In this document: positions 54,376 through 63,611 of the stretch, piece after piece | Numbering within the stretch: position 1 is the stretch's first letter | Layout: the number at the start of each line of letters is the position of its first letter | From: JABMOV01 sp964654545 | GTDB taxonomy: Bacteria > Fidelibacterota > Marinisomatia > Marinisomatales > JABMOV01 | Direction of reading: 5' to 3' | NCBI GenBank assembly: GCA_964654545.1 | Contig: CAZZIU010000014.1 | Span: 1-64,000, forward strand | Length of the DNA stretch: 64,000 bases | Notes under the pieces: generated by a model | What the model was told of the DNA's origin: nothing | What the model saw: only the letters and a program-made list of their open reading frames with translations | Databases searched by the model: none | Translations under genes and position numbers: made by a program

Positions 54376-54382
54376 GGAACCT

Positions 54383-57300
54383 ATGAACATATTTGAACAT
54401 GAGTTAAATAAACGAATACTGGTATTGGACGGTGCCATGGGCACCATGATACAAGCCGCCAATTTATCTGAAAGCGATTACACTGGAGATTCATTAGCAC
54501 AACATCCAAAATCACTATATGGGAATCATGATTTGTTGTCTATCACCAGACCTGGTGTAATTACGGATATACACAGAGCGTATTTCAATGCAGGTTGCGA
54601 TATTGTGGAAACAAACACATTTTCTGCAAACCGTATATCTCAGTCCGATTATGGAATGGAAAACTATTGTTATGAAATGAACCGTTCTTCAGCTACTCTT
54701 GCACGACTAGCTGCTGATGAATTCACCACCAAAGAAAACCCCAAGTTTGTTTGTGGTATCCTTGGGCCAACCAACCGAACGGCATCACTGTCTCCCCAAA
54801 TAGAAAATCCAGCCTTTCGAAATGTATCCTTTGACGAATTGGTTTTTGCATACGATGAACAAATACGCGGATTGGTTGACGGAGGTGTAGACCTTCTAAT
54901 GGTGGAAACGATTTTTGATACATTGAATGCAAAGGCTGCACTGTTTGCCATTCAAGAATATTTTAACCATACGGGAAAATCCATTCCCGTGTTGGTATCG
55001 GTGACAATTACGGATAAAAGCGGAAGGACATTATCTGGACAAACGCTGGAAGCGTTTTGGATATCTATCAAGCACGCGTCGATTACCTGTGTGGGTCTCA
55101 ATTGTTCTTTTGGGGCTGATGACCTACGACCTCATTTGGAAGAATTATCAAGGATAGCCCATATGCCGATTAGTATACATCCCAATGCAGGGCTCCCAAA
55201 CGAGTTGGGTGAATATGAGGAATCACCTGAATATATGGCTGAAATCATAGAATCTTTTGCAAAAAAAGGGCTGGTAAACATTGTGGGAGGGTGTTGTGGA
55301 ACGACCCCGGATCATATTCGATCAATTGTAAAAGCGGTGAACGCCTATTCATCACGTATTATTCCTGATATAGAGCCACAATCCCAATTCAGCGGATTGG
55401 AAGCACTTACAATCAATAAAGATTCACTGTTTGCAAACGTTGGTGAGCGTACAAACATGTCCGGCTCAGCAAAATTCCGTCGATTAATTCGTGATGGAGA
55501 CATGGAATCAGCCCTTAATGTAGCGCGGGATCAGATACATGGTGGCGCCCAGTTGATTGATATCAATGTGGACGATGGATTACTGGATGGACCTGCGACC
55601 ATTTCGACCGTTTTGCGCTGGATCGCCTCTGACCCTGAAATTAGTGCGGTCCCGATCATGCTTGATTCCTCAGATTGGAATGTACTGGAAGAAGGATTAA
55701 AGAATATACAGGGAAAACCGATTGTCAACTCGATCAGCCTGAAAGACGGTGAACCTGCATTTTTAGAAAAAGCAAAAAAAGCAAAACAATATGGTGCCGC
55801 CGTTTTGGTCATGGCATTTGATGAGAATGGTCAGGCTGAATCGGTGGAACGAAAAATTGAAATATGCAAAAGGGCACACCAAATATTAACAAAACAAATT
55901 GGATTCAAAGAATGCGATATTGTATTTGATCCCAACATATTTGCCATCGCAACCGGTATGGACGAACACAATGCATTAGCGAAAAATTATATTGAAGCCT
56001 GTAAAGAAATTAAACAGTATTTCCCACAGGCATTAATCAGCGGAGGTTTGAGCAATCTGTCATTCTCATTTAGAGGGAATGATGCCATAAGAAAGGCAAT
56101 GCATGCCGTTTTTCTGTACCATGCTATCAAAGCGGGCATGGATATGGGAATAGTGAATGCCGGTCAACTTGCCATTTATGATGATATACCTGAATCATTG
56201 AAAACGACGATTGAGAATGCAATTTTTAACCGATCTTCAGATGCCACGCAAAAACTAATAGAAGAAGCAGAATTGTTAAGGGGCAGGGGTAAAAAAATCG
56301 AAAAAACTGAAGCATGGCGTGATTTAACCCTGGAAGACAGATTGGCTCATGCGCTGGTAAATGGAATTACAGCGTTTATAGATCAAGATATTGCCGAAGC
56401 CCTGGAACAATACGAAAATCCGGTGGACATTATTCAAGGGCCTTTAATGGATGGAATGAATACGGTGGGGAATCTGTTTGGTGACGGAAAGATGTTTTTA
56501 CCGCAAGTAGTCAAAAGTGCACGGGTTATGAAGCAGGCGGTAGCAATATTGACACCGTTCATTGAAGCGCAGGCAGGCTCAGGGATGAGTACTGCGAAAG
56601 CAAAAGTGTTGCTGGCAACAGTGAAGGGTGACGTACATGATATAGGTAAAAACATTGTATCGGTGGTCCTGGGGTGTAACGGGTATGACATCGTTGATAT
56701 GGGTGTTATGGTTCCCGCTCAGGAAATTATTGCGAAGGCCATAGAGGAAAATGTAGATATAATCGGATTAAGTGGACTCATTACACCATCATTGAAAGAA
56801 ATGGTTGTAGTCGCACAGGAAATGGAACTCGCCGGGTTTGATATTCCACTTTTGATCGGTGGAGCAACAACATCTAAAAAACACACTGGAATTAAAATAT
56901 TACCGGTCTATTCAGGACCGATCATTCATGTTAAAGATGCGTCTCAAAGTGTGCAGGTTATGAATCAACTGACCCAATCGAACTTGAGGAATCCATTTAT
57001 CGAAAACTCCACAAAAGACCTTAAACGTTATCAGGCAGACCATCGAAAAGTGGAGACAATACCTATTGAGGAAGCCAGAAATAATGCCATTTTAATTGAC
57101 TGGGAAAATTATGATCCACCTGCTCCAAAACATCCGGGCATTCAGGAATTCCCGAATATCCCACTTGATTCACTTATCCCTTACATTGATTGGGCTCCGT
57201 TTTTTCATGCATGGGAATTGAAAGGACGCTTTCCTGGCATTTTGAAACACCCCAACTATGGCAAACAGGCCACGGCACTGTATGAAGATGCACAAAAGGC

Positions 57301-57982
57301 ACTCCAGCGAATTACCAGGTCAGATGAATGGATACCAAAAGCCGTAACGGGCATTTTCCCTGCGAACTCAAAAGACGATGATATTATTATCGGTAATCGA
57401 AACGTGCCATTTTTACGGCAACAAATTGCACGCGGGATGGATCAACGGAATGCATCTCTAAGCGATTTTATTGCCCCTGCTTCAACCGGCAAATCAGATT
57501 GGATTGGTGCCTTTGTGGTGTCTGTGTTTAATAATAGTTCGCTTAAGAGTAATGATGATTATAATGACATTTTGATCCAGTCTTTGGCCGATAGACTGGC
57601 TGAAGCGGGTGCCGAATATTTGCATGAAAAAATCCGAAAAGAAATTTGGGGATACGCACCCGATGAATTCCTGGGAAACAAAGAATTAATTAAGGAGAAA
57701 TACCGAGGTATTCGTCCGGCACCAGGGTATCCCGCCTGTCCAGACCACACAGGAAAGTTTCATATATTTGACCTATTACAGGCATCGGATAGAATGAGCG
57801 CTACCTTGACAGAATCTGGTGCAATGGATCCCCCAGCTTCTGTGGCTGGGTGGTATTTTTCCCATCCGGATGCAGCCTATTTTTCTATCAGTAAAATCGG
57901 TGAAGATCAGGCTACTGATTATGCAAAAAGGAATGGTTGGGATAACGATGAAAAGGAAAAATGGTTGGGGTCGCTACTGTAA
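54383..57982 (+). CDS. metH: Cobalamin-dependent methionine synthase
   Basis: MetH transfers a methyl group from 5-methyltetrahydrofolate to homocysteine through cobalamin. The 1199-residue product has all four modules: homocysteine domain (about 1-325) with zinc ligands Cys241, Cys304 and Cys305 (GGCCGTTPDH); pterin domain (about 345-620; FANVGERTNMSGS); cobalamin cap and Rossmann domains (about 640-880) with the His-on motif D750-x-H752-x2-G755; and the SAM-dependent reactivation domain (about 890-1199) with R1111PAPGYPACPDHT. Length and order match the E. coli enzyme. The SAM-II-like riboswitch and terminator upstream predict repression by SAM. Only a weak ribosome-binding site (GGGAA) is seen. 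Confidence 0.97.
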   Translation: MNIFEHELNKRILVLDGAMGTMIQAANLSESDYTGDSLAQHPKSLYGNHDLLSITRPGVITDIHRAYFNAGCDIVETNTFSANRISQSDYGMENYCYEMNRSSATLARLAADEFTTKENPKFVCGILGPTNRTASLSPQIENPAFRNVSFDELVFAYDEQIRGLVDGGVDLLMVETIFDTLNAKAALFAIQEYFNHTGKSIPVLVSVTITDKSGRTLSGQTLEAFWISIKHASITCVGLNCSFGADDLRPHLEELSRIAHMPISIHPNAGLPNELGEYEESPEYMAEIIESFAKKGLVNIVGGCCGTTPDHIRSIVKAVNAYSSRIIPDIEPQSQFSGLEALTINKDSLFANVGERTNMSGSAKFRRLIRDGDMESALNVARDQIHGGAQLIDINVDDGLLDGPATISTVLRWIASDPEISAVPIMLDSSDWNVLEEGLKNIQGKPIVNSISLKDGEPAFLEKAKKAKQYGAAVLVMAFDENGQAESVERKIEICKRAHQILTKQIGFKECDIVFDPNIFAIATGMDEHNALAKNYIEACKEIKQYFPQALISGGLSNLSFSFRGNDAIRKAMHAVFLYHAIKAGMDMGIVNAGQLAIYDDIPESLKTTIENAIFNRSSDATQKLIEEAELLRGRGKKIEKTEAWRDLTLEDRLAHALVNGITAFIDQDIAEALEQYENPVDIIQGPLMDGMNTVGNLFGDGKMFLPQVVKSARVMKQAVAILTPFIEAQAGSGMSTAKAKVLLATVKGDVHDIGKNIVSVVLGCNGYDIVDMGVMVPAQEIIAKAIEENVDIIGLSGLITPSLKEMVVVAQEMELAGFDIPLLIGGATTSKKHTGIKILPVYSGPIIHVKDASQSVQVMNQLTQSNLRNPFIENSTKDLKRYQADHRKVETIPIEEARNNAILIDWENYDPPAPKHPGIQEFPNIPLDSLIPYIDWAPFFHAWELKGRFPGILKHPNYGKQATALYEDAQKALQRITRSDEWIPKAVTGIFPANSKDDDIIIGNRNVPFLRQQIARGMDQRNASLSDFIAPASTGKSDWIGAFVVSVFNNSSLKSNDDYNDILIQSLADRLAEAGAEYLHEKIRKEIWGYAPDEFLGNKELIKEKYRGIRPAPGYPACPDHTGKFHIFDLLQASDRMSATLTESGAMDPPASVAGWYFSHPDAAYFSISKIGEDQATDYAKRNGWDNDEKEKWLGSLL

Positions 57983-58088
57983 TATTTTAATTATGATTTG
58001 GGTCGCATCTGTATGTTCTTTACTTCCATTACACAAATCACAACCTTTAAACTTAGTACTTCGTCCAATTTCCATTAATTTCGCCCCC

Positions 58089-58877
58089 ATGGATAAGATA
58101 CTTAAAACGGTAATAGATGCGGCTTGGGATGCGGGAACGCTCATATTAAAATATTATAAATCCAGTTATGATATCCGAGATAAGGGCTACCATAACCCGG
58201 TAACAACAGCTGATCACGCCTCAGATGCACAATTAAAAAGATTCTTACGTGAAGCCTATCCTGAATATGGCTGGTTATCAGAAGAGACGGTTGATTCTCC
58301 GGAGCGACTTGATAAAGCACGAGTATGGGTGGTAGACCCACTGGATGGAACAAAAGAATTCATCGAAGGTGTTCCAAATTTTGTCGTGAGTATTGCTTTG
58401 GTAGAGAACGGTCAGCCCATTGTGGGTGTGTTGTTTAATCCTGTTACCCGGGAAACATTCTCTGCGGCTCAGGGGTTGGGAGCCTTTCTAAATGGGTCCC
58501 CAATTCATTGTACTGCAAAAGATAAAACGGAGGAAATGGTAATTTTAAATAGCCGCTCTGAAACACGCCGTGGTTTATGGGAAAACTATAGTAGTTCCTT
58601 TGCGCGCTTGGACGCTGTCGGGAGTGTGGCTTATAAATTGGGATTGACGGCGGCCGGTAAAGCGGACATATTTGCTTCACTACGACCAAAAAATGAATGG
58701 GACATTTGTGCAGGTCATTGTATCTTGAATGAAGCGGGAGGAATTTTGGTTACATCTGAAGGAAAAGATCTTACTTACAATAATCAAAATACATTGTTTA
58801 CACCCGGGCTTGTAGGTGGTGATCCGACGGCAGTTAAAAAAACATTATCCGTGATAGAAAGTAAATCACATGGCTGA
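58089..58877 (+). CDS. cysQ: 3'(2'),5'-bisphosphate nucleotidase (CysQ-like, inositol monophosphatase superfamily)
   Basis: The 262-residue product starts at ATG 58089 (MDKILKTVID); the frame is open upstream into the metH end, but those residues do not fit the family. It has the lithium-sensitive phosphatase motifs: VTTADHASD (about 38-46), WLSEET (about 63-68), WVVDPLDGTKEFIEG (about 81-95; metal site D-P-L-D-G-T) and EWDICAGHCILNEAGG (about 202-217). DGTKEF favours CysQ over inositol phosphatase. CysQ removes adenosine 3',5'-bisphosphate made during sulfate assimilation or acyl-carrier-protein metabolism. It overlaps thyX by 8 bases. Confidence 0.88.
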   Translation: MDKILKTVIDAAWDAGTLILKYYKSSYDIRDKGYHNPVTTADHASDAQLKRFLREAYPEYGWLSEETVDSPERLDKARVWVVDPLDGTKEFIEGVPNFVVSIALVENGQPIVGVLFNPVTRETFSAAQGLGAFLNGSPIHCTAKDKTEEMVILNSRSETRRGLWENYSSSFARLDAVGSVAYKLGLTAAGKADIFASLRPKNEWDICAGHCILNEAGGILVTSEGKDLTYNNQNTLFTPGLVGGDPTAVKKTLSVIESKSHG

Positions 58878-59835
58878 TACGGCTATACCACAAGATAGTA
58901 TTCGTTGTTTGTATAAGGGTTTTGTTCGTCTGGTAGATAGCATGGGTGGGGATGATGCCATCGTTCAAGCTGCCCGCGTCAGTTATGGAAAGGGGACGAA
59001 AAAAGTAACGCAAGACAGGGGCTTGATCCGTTATCTGATGCGTCACAGACATACAACGCCCTTTGAGATGGTAGAGTTTAAATTTCATTGTAAAATGCCC
59101 ATATTTGTTGCTCGCCAATGGGTACGGCATCGTACTGCAAATATCAATGAGTACAGTTTACGCTATAGTGAAGCAAGAGACGATTTCTACATTCCCGAGA
59201 AGAAAGATATTCATTTCCAGAGTAAAGTAAACAAGCAAGGTCGGGATATAGAAGACGTCCCGGATGAATTAAAAGAAAAAGTTATTTATTATTTCGAAGA
59301 AATGAGCGCCAAAAGTTTTAAAATATATCAGGAATTGAACGAAGCAGGTATCGCCAGGGAATTGGCACGAGCCATCATACCGGTTAACATTTTTACGGAA
59401 TGGTACTGGAAAAATGATCTTCACAATACGCTCCATTTCCTGCATTTGCGGATGGATTCACATGCCCAGTATGAAATTCGGGTTTATGCCAACGCTATGG
59501 CAGAATTTGTGAATAAAATTGCACCAATAGCTTTTGAAGCATTCACCGATTATGTGGTTAATGGTATGCGGTTTACGGGCACGGAGCGATCCATTTTTAC
59601 ACGCAATTTGCCCAATCGTATTATCGATGAGATCCGTGAAGATATTGTTTATAAAATTGTTGCGTCCTTGCATCAAAGCAAACCCAGAGGCGAAGCAGAA
59701 TTATATCAATTGTATCAAACAAATGGTGGTAAGGATAGTCAATCCGATTTTGAATTAAAATGGAATTCCGGTGAGGTTGAACCGGGAAATGTCCGTGAGT
59801 TAAGAGAATTCAAGGACAAGCTCGGCTCACTTTGA
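58870..59835 (+). CDS. thyX: Flavin-dependent thymidylate synthase
   Basis: ThyX makes dTMP from dUMP using FAD, NADPH and methylenetetrahydrofolate. The 321-residue product has the signature RHRTANINEYSLRYS (about 92-106; ThyX motif RHRx7S) after TTPFEMVEFKF and IFVARQWVRHR. ELARAIIP and a LHFLHLRMDSHAQYEIRVYA stretch follow. It is longer than many ThyX proteins, with a C-terminal extension of about 60 residues ending in charged sequence. It is translationally coupled to cysQ. Presence of ThyX usually means ThyA is absent, which cannot be checked here. Confidence 0.95.
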   Translation: MADTAIPQDSIRCLYKGFVRLVDSMGGDDAIVQAARVSYGKGTKKVTQDRGLIRYLMRHRHTTPFEMVEFKFHCKMPIFVARQWVRHRTANINEYSLRYSEARDDFYIPEKKDIHFQSKVNKQGRDIEDVPDELKEKVIYYFEEMSAKSFKIYQELNEAGIARELARAIIPVNIFTEWYWKNDLHNTLHFLHLRMDSHAQYEIRVYANAMAEFVNKIAPIAFEAFTDYVVNGMRFTGTERSIFTRNLPNRIIDEIREDIVYKIVASLHQSKPRGEAELYQLYQTNGGKDSQSDFELKWNSGEVEPGNVRELREFKDKLGSL

Positions 59836-59866
59836 TAGGGGTCTGATACTTATCGTATTTCTATAA

Positions 59867-59893
59867 TTTCTATTTCCTGGTGGGAGATAGAAA
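59867..59893 (+). terminator. Hairpin between thyX and radC
   Basis: TTTCTATTTCC (59867-59877) pairs with GGAGATAGAAA (59883-59893) over 11 bp with one T-G wobble and a 5-base loop. The following sequence, CGAATTGTTGTTTAATTTG, is T-rich but has no long T run. It is probably a weak terminator for thyX. Confidence 0.45.
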
Positions 59894-59930
59894 CGAATTG
59901 TTGTTTAATTTGAATTGTAAGGAGGTTGAA

Positions 59931-60602
59931 ATGGCAAATAACTCTGGCCACCGCCAACGGTTACGGGATCGATTTTTAAAAAACGGTTTAGATGGCTTTC
60001 ACGATTACGAAATCATCGAATTACTACTCACACTTGGTACGCCTAGAAAAGATTGCAAGGCTAGTGCGAAAACTGCAATCCGGCATTTTGGTAACCTGCG
60101 AAACGTATTGGAAGCTTCTCCCAATGAACTCCAACAAATTGAAGGAATCGGTCCTAACAATATTTTCGGTCTAAAAATCGCCCAATCTGTTGCCCGCCGA
60201 TATTTAGCAGATCGTCTTAAAAAACGGGAATTTATTTCTTCGTCGGACGATGTGAAAAATTTTCTAATACATCATCTTAGAGACAGAAGCCGTGAAATAT
60301 TTATGATAATATATCTCAATGGACGAAACCAGATTCTCGGACAGGAGGAACTGTTTGAAGGATCACTCAGTGCTTCTGCAGTCTATCCACGAGAAGTGGT
60401 AAAATCAGTTTTATACCATGATGCCGCCGCTGTTGTCCTGGTGCACAATCACCCAAGTGGCAACCCACGATCAAGCAAGGAAGATCGAACGATTACTGAA
60501 AAACTCCGAGTTGCACTAGCCAGTATTGATGTCAGCCTTCATGATCATTTGATTGTTGCAGGTGAGACAATCACATCATTTGCAGATGAAGGGTGGTTGT
60601 AA
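59931..60602 (+). CDS. radC: RadC/JAB1-MPN+ family protein
   Basis: The start is ATG 59931 behind AAGGAGGTTGAA, a near-perfect ribosome-binding site; the frame is open back to 59880 but the family begins at GHRQRLRDRF. The 223-residue product has an N-terminal helix-hairpin-helix (about 10-90: LQQIEGIGPNNIFGLKIAQ) and a JAB1/MPN+ metal domain with H172-N-H174-x7-S182-x2-D185 (VLVHNHPSGNP). RadC was long listed as a DNA-repair protein, but its biochemical role is unsettled. An 11-bp hairpin separates it from thyX. Confidence 0.95.
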   Translation: MANNSGHRQRLRDRFLKNGLDGFHDYEIIELLLTLGTPRKDCKASAKTAIRHFGNLRNVLEASPNELQQIEGIGPNNIFGLKIAQSVARRYLADRLKKREFISSSDDVKNFLIHHLRDRSREIFMIIYLNGRNQILGQEELFEGSLSASAVYPREVVKSVLYHDAAAVVLVHNHPSGNPRSSKEDRTITEKLRVALASIDVSLHDHLIVAGETITSFADEGWL

Positions 60603-60709
60603 TACACGGAAGGTAATATTGTTTATTGTGGGGAATTAAAACGAACCAGCTTCAAAATAAATTAATGCCAAAAAATCCCAAAACTTCTTCATAATTAATA
60701 CGGCAATCC

Positions 60710-60740
60710 TTGCTCCCATAGGATTAGGTAAATAAATTTG
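60710..60740 (+). promoter_or_regulatory. Bacteroidetes-type promoter candidate for the citrate lyase genes
   Basis: TTG (60710-60712), a 20-base spacer and TAAATTTG (60733-60740) match the -33/-7 pattern. The box ends 32 bases before the start codon at 60773. The element and spacing are the same as in the rplU promoter candidate at 52416-52446. Confidence 0.5.
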
Positions 60741-60772
60741 CACTTCAATTTTTAAATCCGCAGGAACGTATC

Positions 60773-61951
60773 ATGTCATCACCATTCACAGTGGGCCCCA
60801 AAGGAGATAAACCACGCTCCGATTTACGCGTGACTTTTTCTAAAAATTCCTCGCCCTTGAAGGTGTCGATTCAAAGCAAAGTAGAGTCATTGTACGGTGA
60901 TAGTATAAAAGAGTCTGTTCTTCAAACCTGTGACGAATTGGAAGTTAGTACCGGATTGCTCGAGATTGATGATTACGGTGCATTGCCATTTGTCATTTCC
61001 GCCAGAGTGGAAGCAGCAATAAAAAAAGCATATCCAAATAATAAAAATGTTGCCCTCCCAGAATTAAAGTCCTTTTGCACGCATACATCATCGCGCTTCC
61101 GTTTTAGAAGGAGCCGATTGTATTTACCGGGAAATCAACCCAAACTCATGTTAAATGCCGGAATTCACAAACCGGATGGACTAATCCTTGATCTTGAGGA
61201 TGCTGTTTCTCCGCTGGAAAAAGACGATACACAATATTTGGTCAGGAATGTTTTACGATCATTGGATTTTATGGGTGCGGAGAGGATGGTACGCATCAAT
61301 CAGGGAGAGCAGGGACTGCAGGATTTGGAATTTGTTATACCTCATAATGTGCATCTGATACTTATTCCAAAGGTAGAAAGCGCTGATCAGGTAAAGCAGG
61401 TGGACACTAAAATTCATGAAATTGCACAACGATGGGGACGGAAAGATCCCGTGTATCTCATGCCCATACTTGAAAGTGGTCGGGGTATTCTAAAAGCACT
61501 CGAAATAGCTGAGGCATCAGAAAACACTGTGGCCCTGGCAATTGGGTTGGAAGATTACACAGCCGATATTGGCGTCCAAAGAACACTGGATGGCAGGGAA
61601 TCTTTTTTTGCTCGCAGTATGCTCATTAATGCAGCGCGTGCTGCCGGAATACAGGCCATTGATACAGTATTTAGTGATGTAAGCGACGAGGAAGGATTAA
61701 GAACATCAGTACGAGAAGCAAAAATGCTGGGATTCGATGGGAAAGGCTGCATTCACCCGCGGCAAATAAAACCGATACATGAAGAATTTGCTCCGACAGA
61801 TACTGAAGTGGAAAAAGCGCAAAAGATAGTGACCGCTTTTCAGGAGGCTGAAGCAAAAGGTTTGGGTGTGGTTGCCCTTGGTAACAAGATGATTGACCCA
61901 CCGGTTGTGAAGCGTGCGCTCAGAATTTTAGATTTAAATAACAGTAAATGA
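60773..61951 (+). CDS. citE: Citrate lyase acyl-carrier (CitD) and beta (CitE) subunits fused in one protein
   Basis: The 392-residue product joins two subunits normally encoded separately. Residues 1-98 match CitD, the acyl carrier: SDLRVTF with Ser16 near the prosthetic-group site, VSIQSKVESLYGDSIKESV, and DDYGALPFVISARVEAAI. Residues about 113-392 are CitE of the HpcH/HpaI fold: RLYLPGNQPKLM, LILDLEDAVSPLEKDD, RMVRINQ, LILIPKVES, LMPILESGRGI, IGLEDYTADIG and GFDGKGCIHPRQI. CitE cleaves citryl-thioester to acetyl-thioester and oxaloacetate. The gene lies upstream of citF. The assembly genes citC, citX and citG are not in the window. In CitD proteins I recall an SSD motif at the modified site; here it reads RSD. 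Confidence 0.88.
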   Translation: MSSPFTVGPKGDKPRSDLRVTFSKNSSPLKVSIQSKVESLYGDSIKESVLQTCDELEVSTGLLEIDDYGALPFVISARVEAAIKKAYPNNKNVALPELKSFCTHTSSRFRFRRSRLYLPGNQPKLMLNAGIHKPDGLILDLEDAVSPLEKDDTQYLVRNVLRSLDFMGAERMVRINQGEQGLQDLEFVIPHNVHLILIPKVESADQVKQVDTKIHEIAQRWGRKDPVYLMPILESGRGILKALEIAEASENTVALAIGLEDYTADIGVQRTLDGRESFFARSMLINAARAAGIQAIDTVFSDVSDEEGLRTSVREAKMLGFDGKGCIHPRQIKPIHEEFAPTDTEVEKAQKIVTAFQEAEAKGLGVVALGNKMIDPPVVKRALRILDLNNSK

Positions 61952-62003
61952 TTCAATTGATATATGAAACAATTGAGGGAATGAATGTCCATATGGGAAT
62001 CGT

Positions 62004-63560
62004 ATGATGAAAATGGTTAAAAATGCTGCCGGGCGATTCGTCCCGATAGAAATTAATGGCGCGTCGCAAACTGCTTTCCAGGGTGTAGGAAATTTCATAC
62101 CGGATGGTAACAAGGCTGCCCCACCCATACGCAGCTGTGCTCTATATCCACTGGACGGGAATAAAATCGTCCCATCATTGAGAGAAGCGTTAATAAAAGC
62201 GGGACTCAAGGATGGGATGACTATTTCCAATCATCATCATTTCCGAAATGGTGATTTGATCATGAATCAGGTTTTTGATATTGCTGCTGAATTGGGTATC
62301 AAAGGTTTGCGCTGGTTTCCGTCGGCTGCATTTCCCTGTCATGCACCTATAATTGAACACATTAAAAATGGTGTTATCGATTGGATCGAGGGCTCTTTAA
62401 ATGGTCCTCTGGGAGATTTTGCATCAAAAGGTGGAATGCGTGGTACGGGAGTATTGCGCAGTCACGGTGGTAGGTGGCAAGCGATTCAGGATGGGGAAGT
62501 TCACATCGATATTGCAATACTCGCGGCACCCACGGCAGACAAATTTGGGAATGCGACGGGTGATCGCGGACCATCCGCTTGTGGACTTTTGGGTTTTGGT
62601 ATGGCAGATTCACTCTACGCGGATAATGTAATAGTTGTAACTGATAATCTTGTGCCATTTCCATGTGTCCCGTGGCAAATTCTAGGACAAAATGTTGATC
62701 ACGTTGTGGTAATGGATAAAATCGGTGAGCCTGAGAAGATAGTTTCCGGTACGACCCAGCTAACCAAATCACCTGATCGTTTATTTATTGCGGAACAAAC
62801 GGCATCGTTTGTGAAGGCTGCTGGCATCATGAAGGACGGATTCAGTTTCCAGGCTGGCGCAGGGGGTACAGCTCTGGCGTTTGCAATCTTTCTCAAAGAG
62901 ATGATGAAAAATGATGGAATAAAAGCCAGATTCATACGTGGCGGATCAACAAAATATCTGGTTGAAATGCTGGAAGAAGGTCTCACCGAATATATTCTGG
63001 ATGGGCAAACATTTGACCTGGAAGGTGTGCGCTCCATGCGTGAAAATGTGGGACACGTGAATACATCACCTTTTACCAGCTATAACTGGCACGGGAAAGG
63101 CAACTTCGCATCCATGCTGGATGTGGTCGTCCTGGGTGCAACAGAAGTAGACGTTCATTTTAATGCCAACGTGGTTACCCACTCTGATGGTAAAATGTTG
63201 CATGGGATTGGGGGCTGGCAAAATTGCTTGTTCAGTAAATGCACCATTTTACCCATACCCGCTTTCCGCGATAGGATTCCGGTAATTGTTGATGAAGTCA
63301 CAACCCTGGTAGGGCCGGGTGATTTGATCGACGTAATAATTACCGAACGTGGGATTGCCGTCAATCCACTGAGAAAAGATCTTATTGCTGCCACCAAAGA
63401 CAGTGGCCTGAATATTCGACCAATCGAAGATATAAAAGCGGAAATTGATGATCTTATTGGAGGCACACCAGCAAAACCGAATCTAACGGAAGAAGTAATT
63501 AGTGTGGTAAAATGGGTGGATGGCACACTACTGGATTCAATATATCGACTAAAGGAATAA
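62004..63560 (+). CDS. citF: Citrate lyase alpha subunit (citrate CoA-transferase)
   Basis: CitF exchanges acetyl for citryl on the acyl-carrier prosthetic group, the first half of citrate cleavage. The 518-residue product has the family pattern: ISNHHHFRNGD (about 74-84), GSLNGPLGDFASKGGMRGTGVLRSHGGR, ILAAPTADKFGNATG, GAGGTALAF, IRGGSTKYLVEMLEEG and GIGGWQNCLF. Start codons at 62004 and 62007 are both possible. It follows the CitD-CitE fusion by 52 bases, so all three catalytic subunits are present as two genes. Metabolically it feeds oxaloacetate to mdh or reverse TCA-type flux, but the direction is unknown. Confidence 0.95.
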   Translation: MMKMVKNAAGRFVPIEINGASQTAFQGVGNFIPDGNKAAPPIRSCALYPLDGNKIVPSLREALIKAGLKDGMTISNHHHFRNGDLIMNQVFDIAAELGIKGLRWFPSAAFPCHAPIIEHIKNGVIDWIEGSLNGPLGDFASKGGMRGTGVLRSHGGRWQAIQDGEVHIDIAILAAPTADKFGNATGDRGPSACGLLGFGMADSLYADNVIVVTDNLVPFPCVPWQILGQNVDHVVVMDKIGEPEKIVSGTTQLTKSPDRLFIAEQTASFVKAAGIMKDGFSFQAGAGGTALAFAIFLKEMMKNDGIKARFIRGGSTKYLVEMLEEGLTEYILDGQTFDLEGVRSMRENVGHVNTSPFTSYNWHGKGNFASMLDVVVLGATEVDVHFNANVVTHSDGKMLHGIGGWQNCLFSKCTILPIPAFRDRIPVIVDEVTTLVGPGDLIDVIITERGIAVNPLRKDLIAATKDSGLNIRPIEDIKAEIDDLIGGTPAKPNLTEEVISVVKWVDGTLLDSIYRLKE

Positions 63561-63611
63561 GTAGTCTATTGTGTGAATTATGAATAGAAAAGAATTATAT
63601 ACGGAGATATC

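Larger units (their letters stand above)
53966..54382. other. Divergent intergenic region between rng and metH
   Basis: These 417 bases hold the rng leader (minus strand) with small hairpins CCGAA/TTCGG (53991-54004) and GTCTA/TAGAC (54032-54048), palindromes GCTCAATTGAGC (54111-54122) and CAAAAATTTTTG (54125-54136), and a small hairpin TCCGC-TAAT-GCGGA (54157-54170). The metH leader follows with the SAM-II-like aptamer and its terminator. No convincing open reading frame is present. Promoters for both directions should be here, but I cannot place them with confidence. Confidence 0.6.

Noticed and set aside
62374..62772. 132-residue open frame on the minus strand inside citF
   Set aside because: It lies wholly antisense to a conserved gene, has no ribosome-binding site or recognisable motifs, and its composition (many H, P, R, S) is that of a shadow frame.
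63155..63526. 123-residue minus-strand frame inside citF
   Set aside because: Antisense to conserved citF sequence; the Ser/Ile-rich translation mirrors the codons of the real gene.
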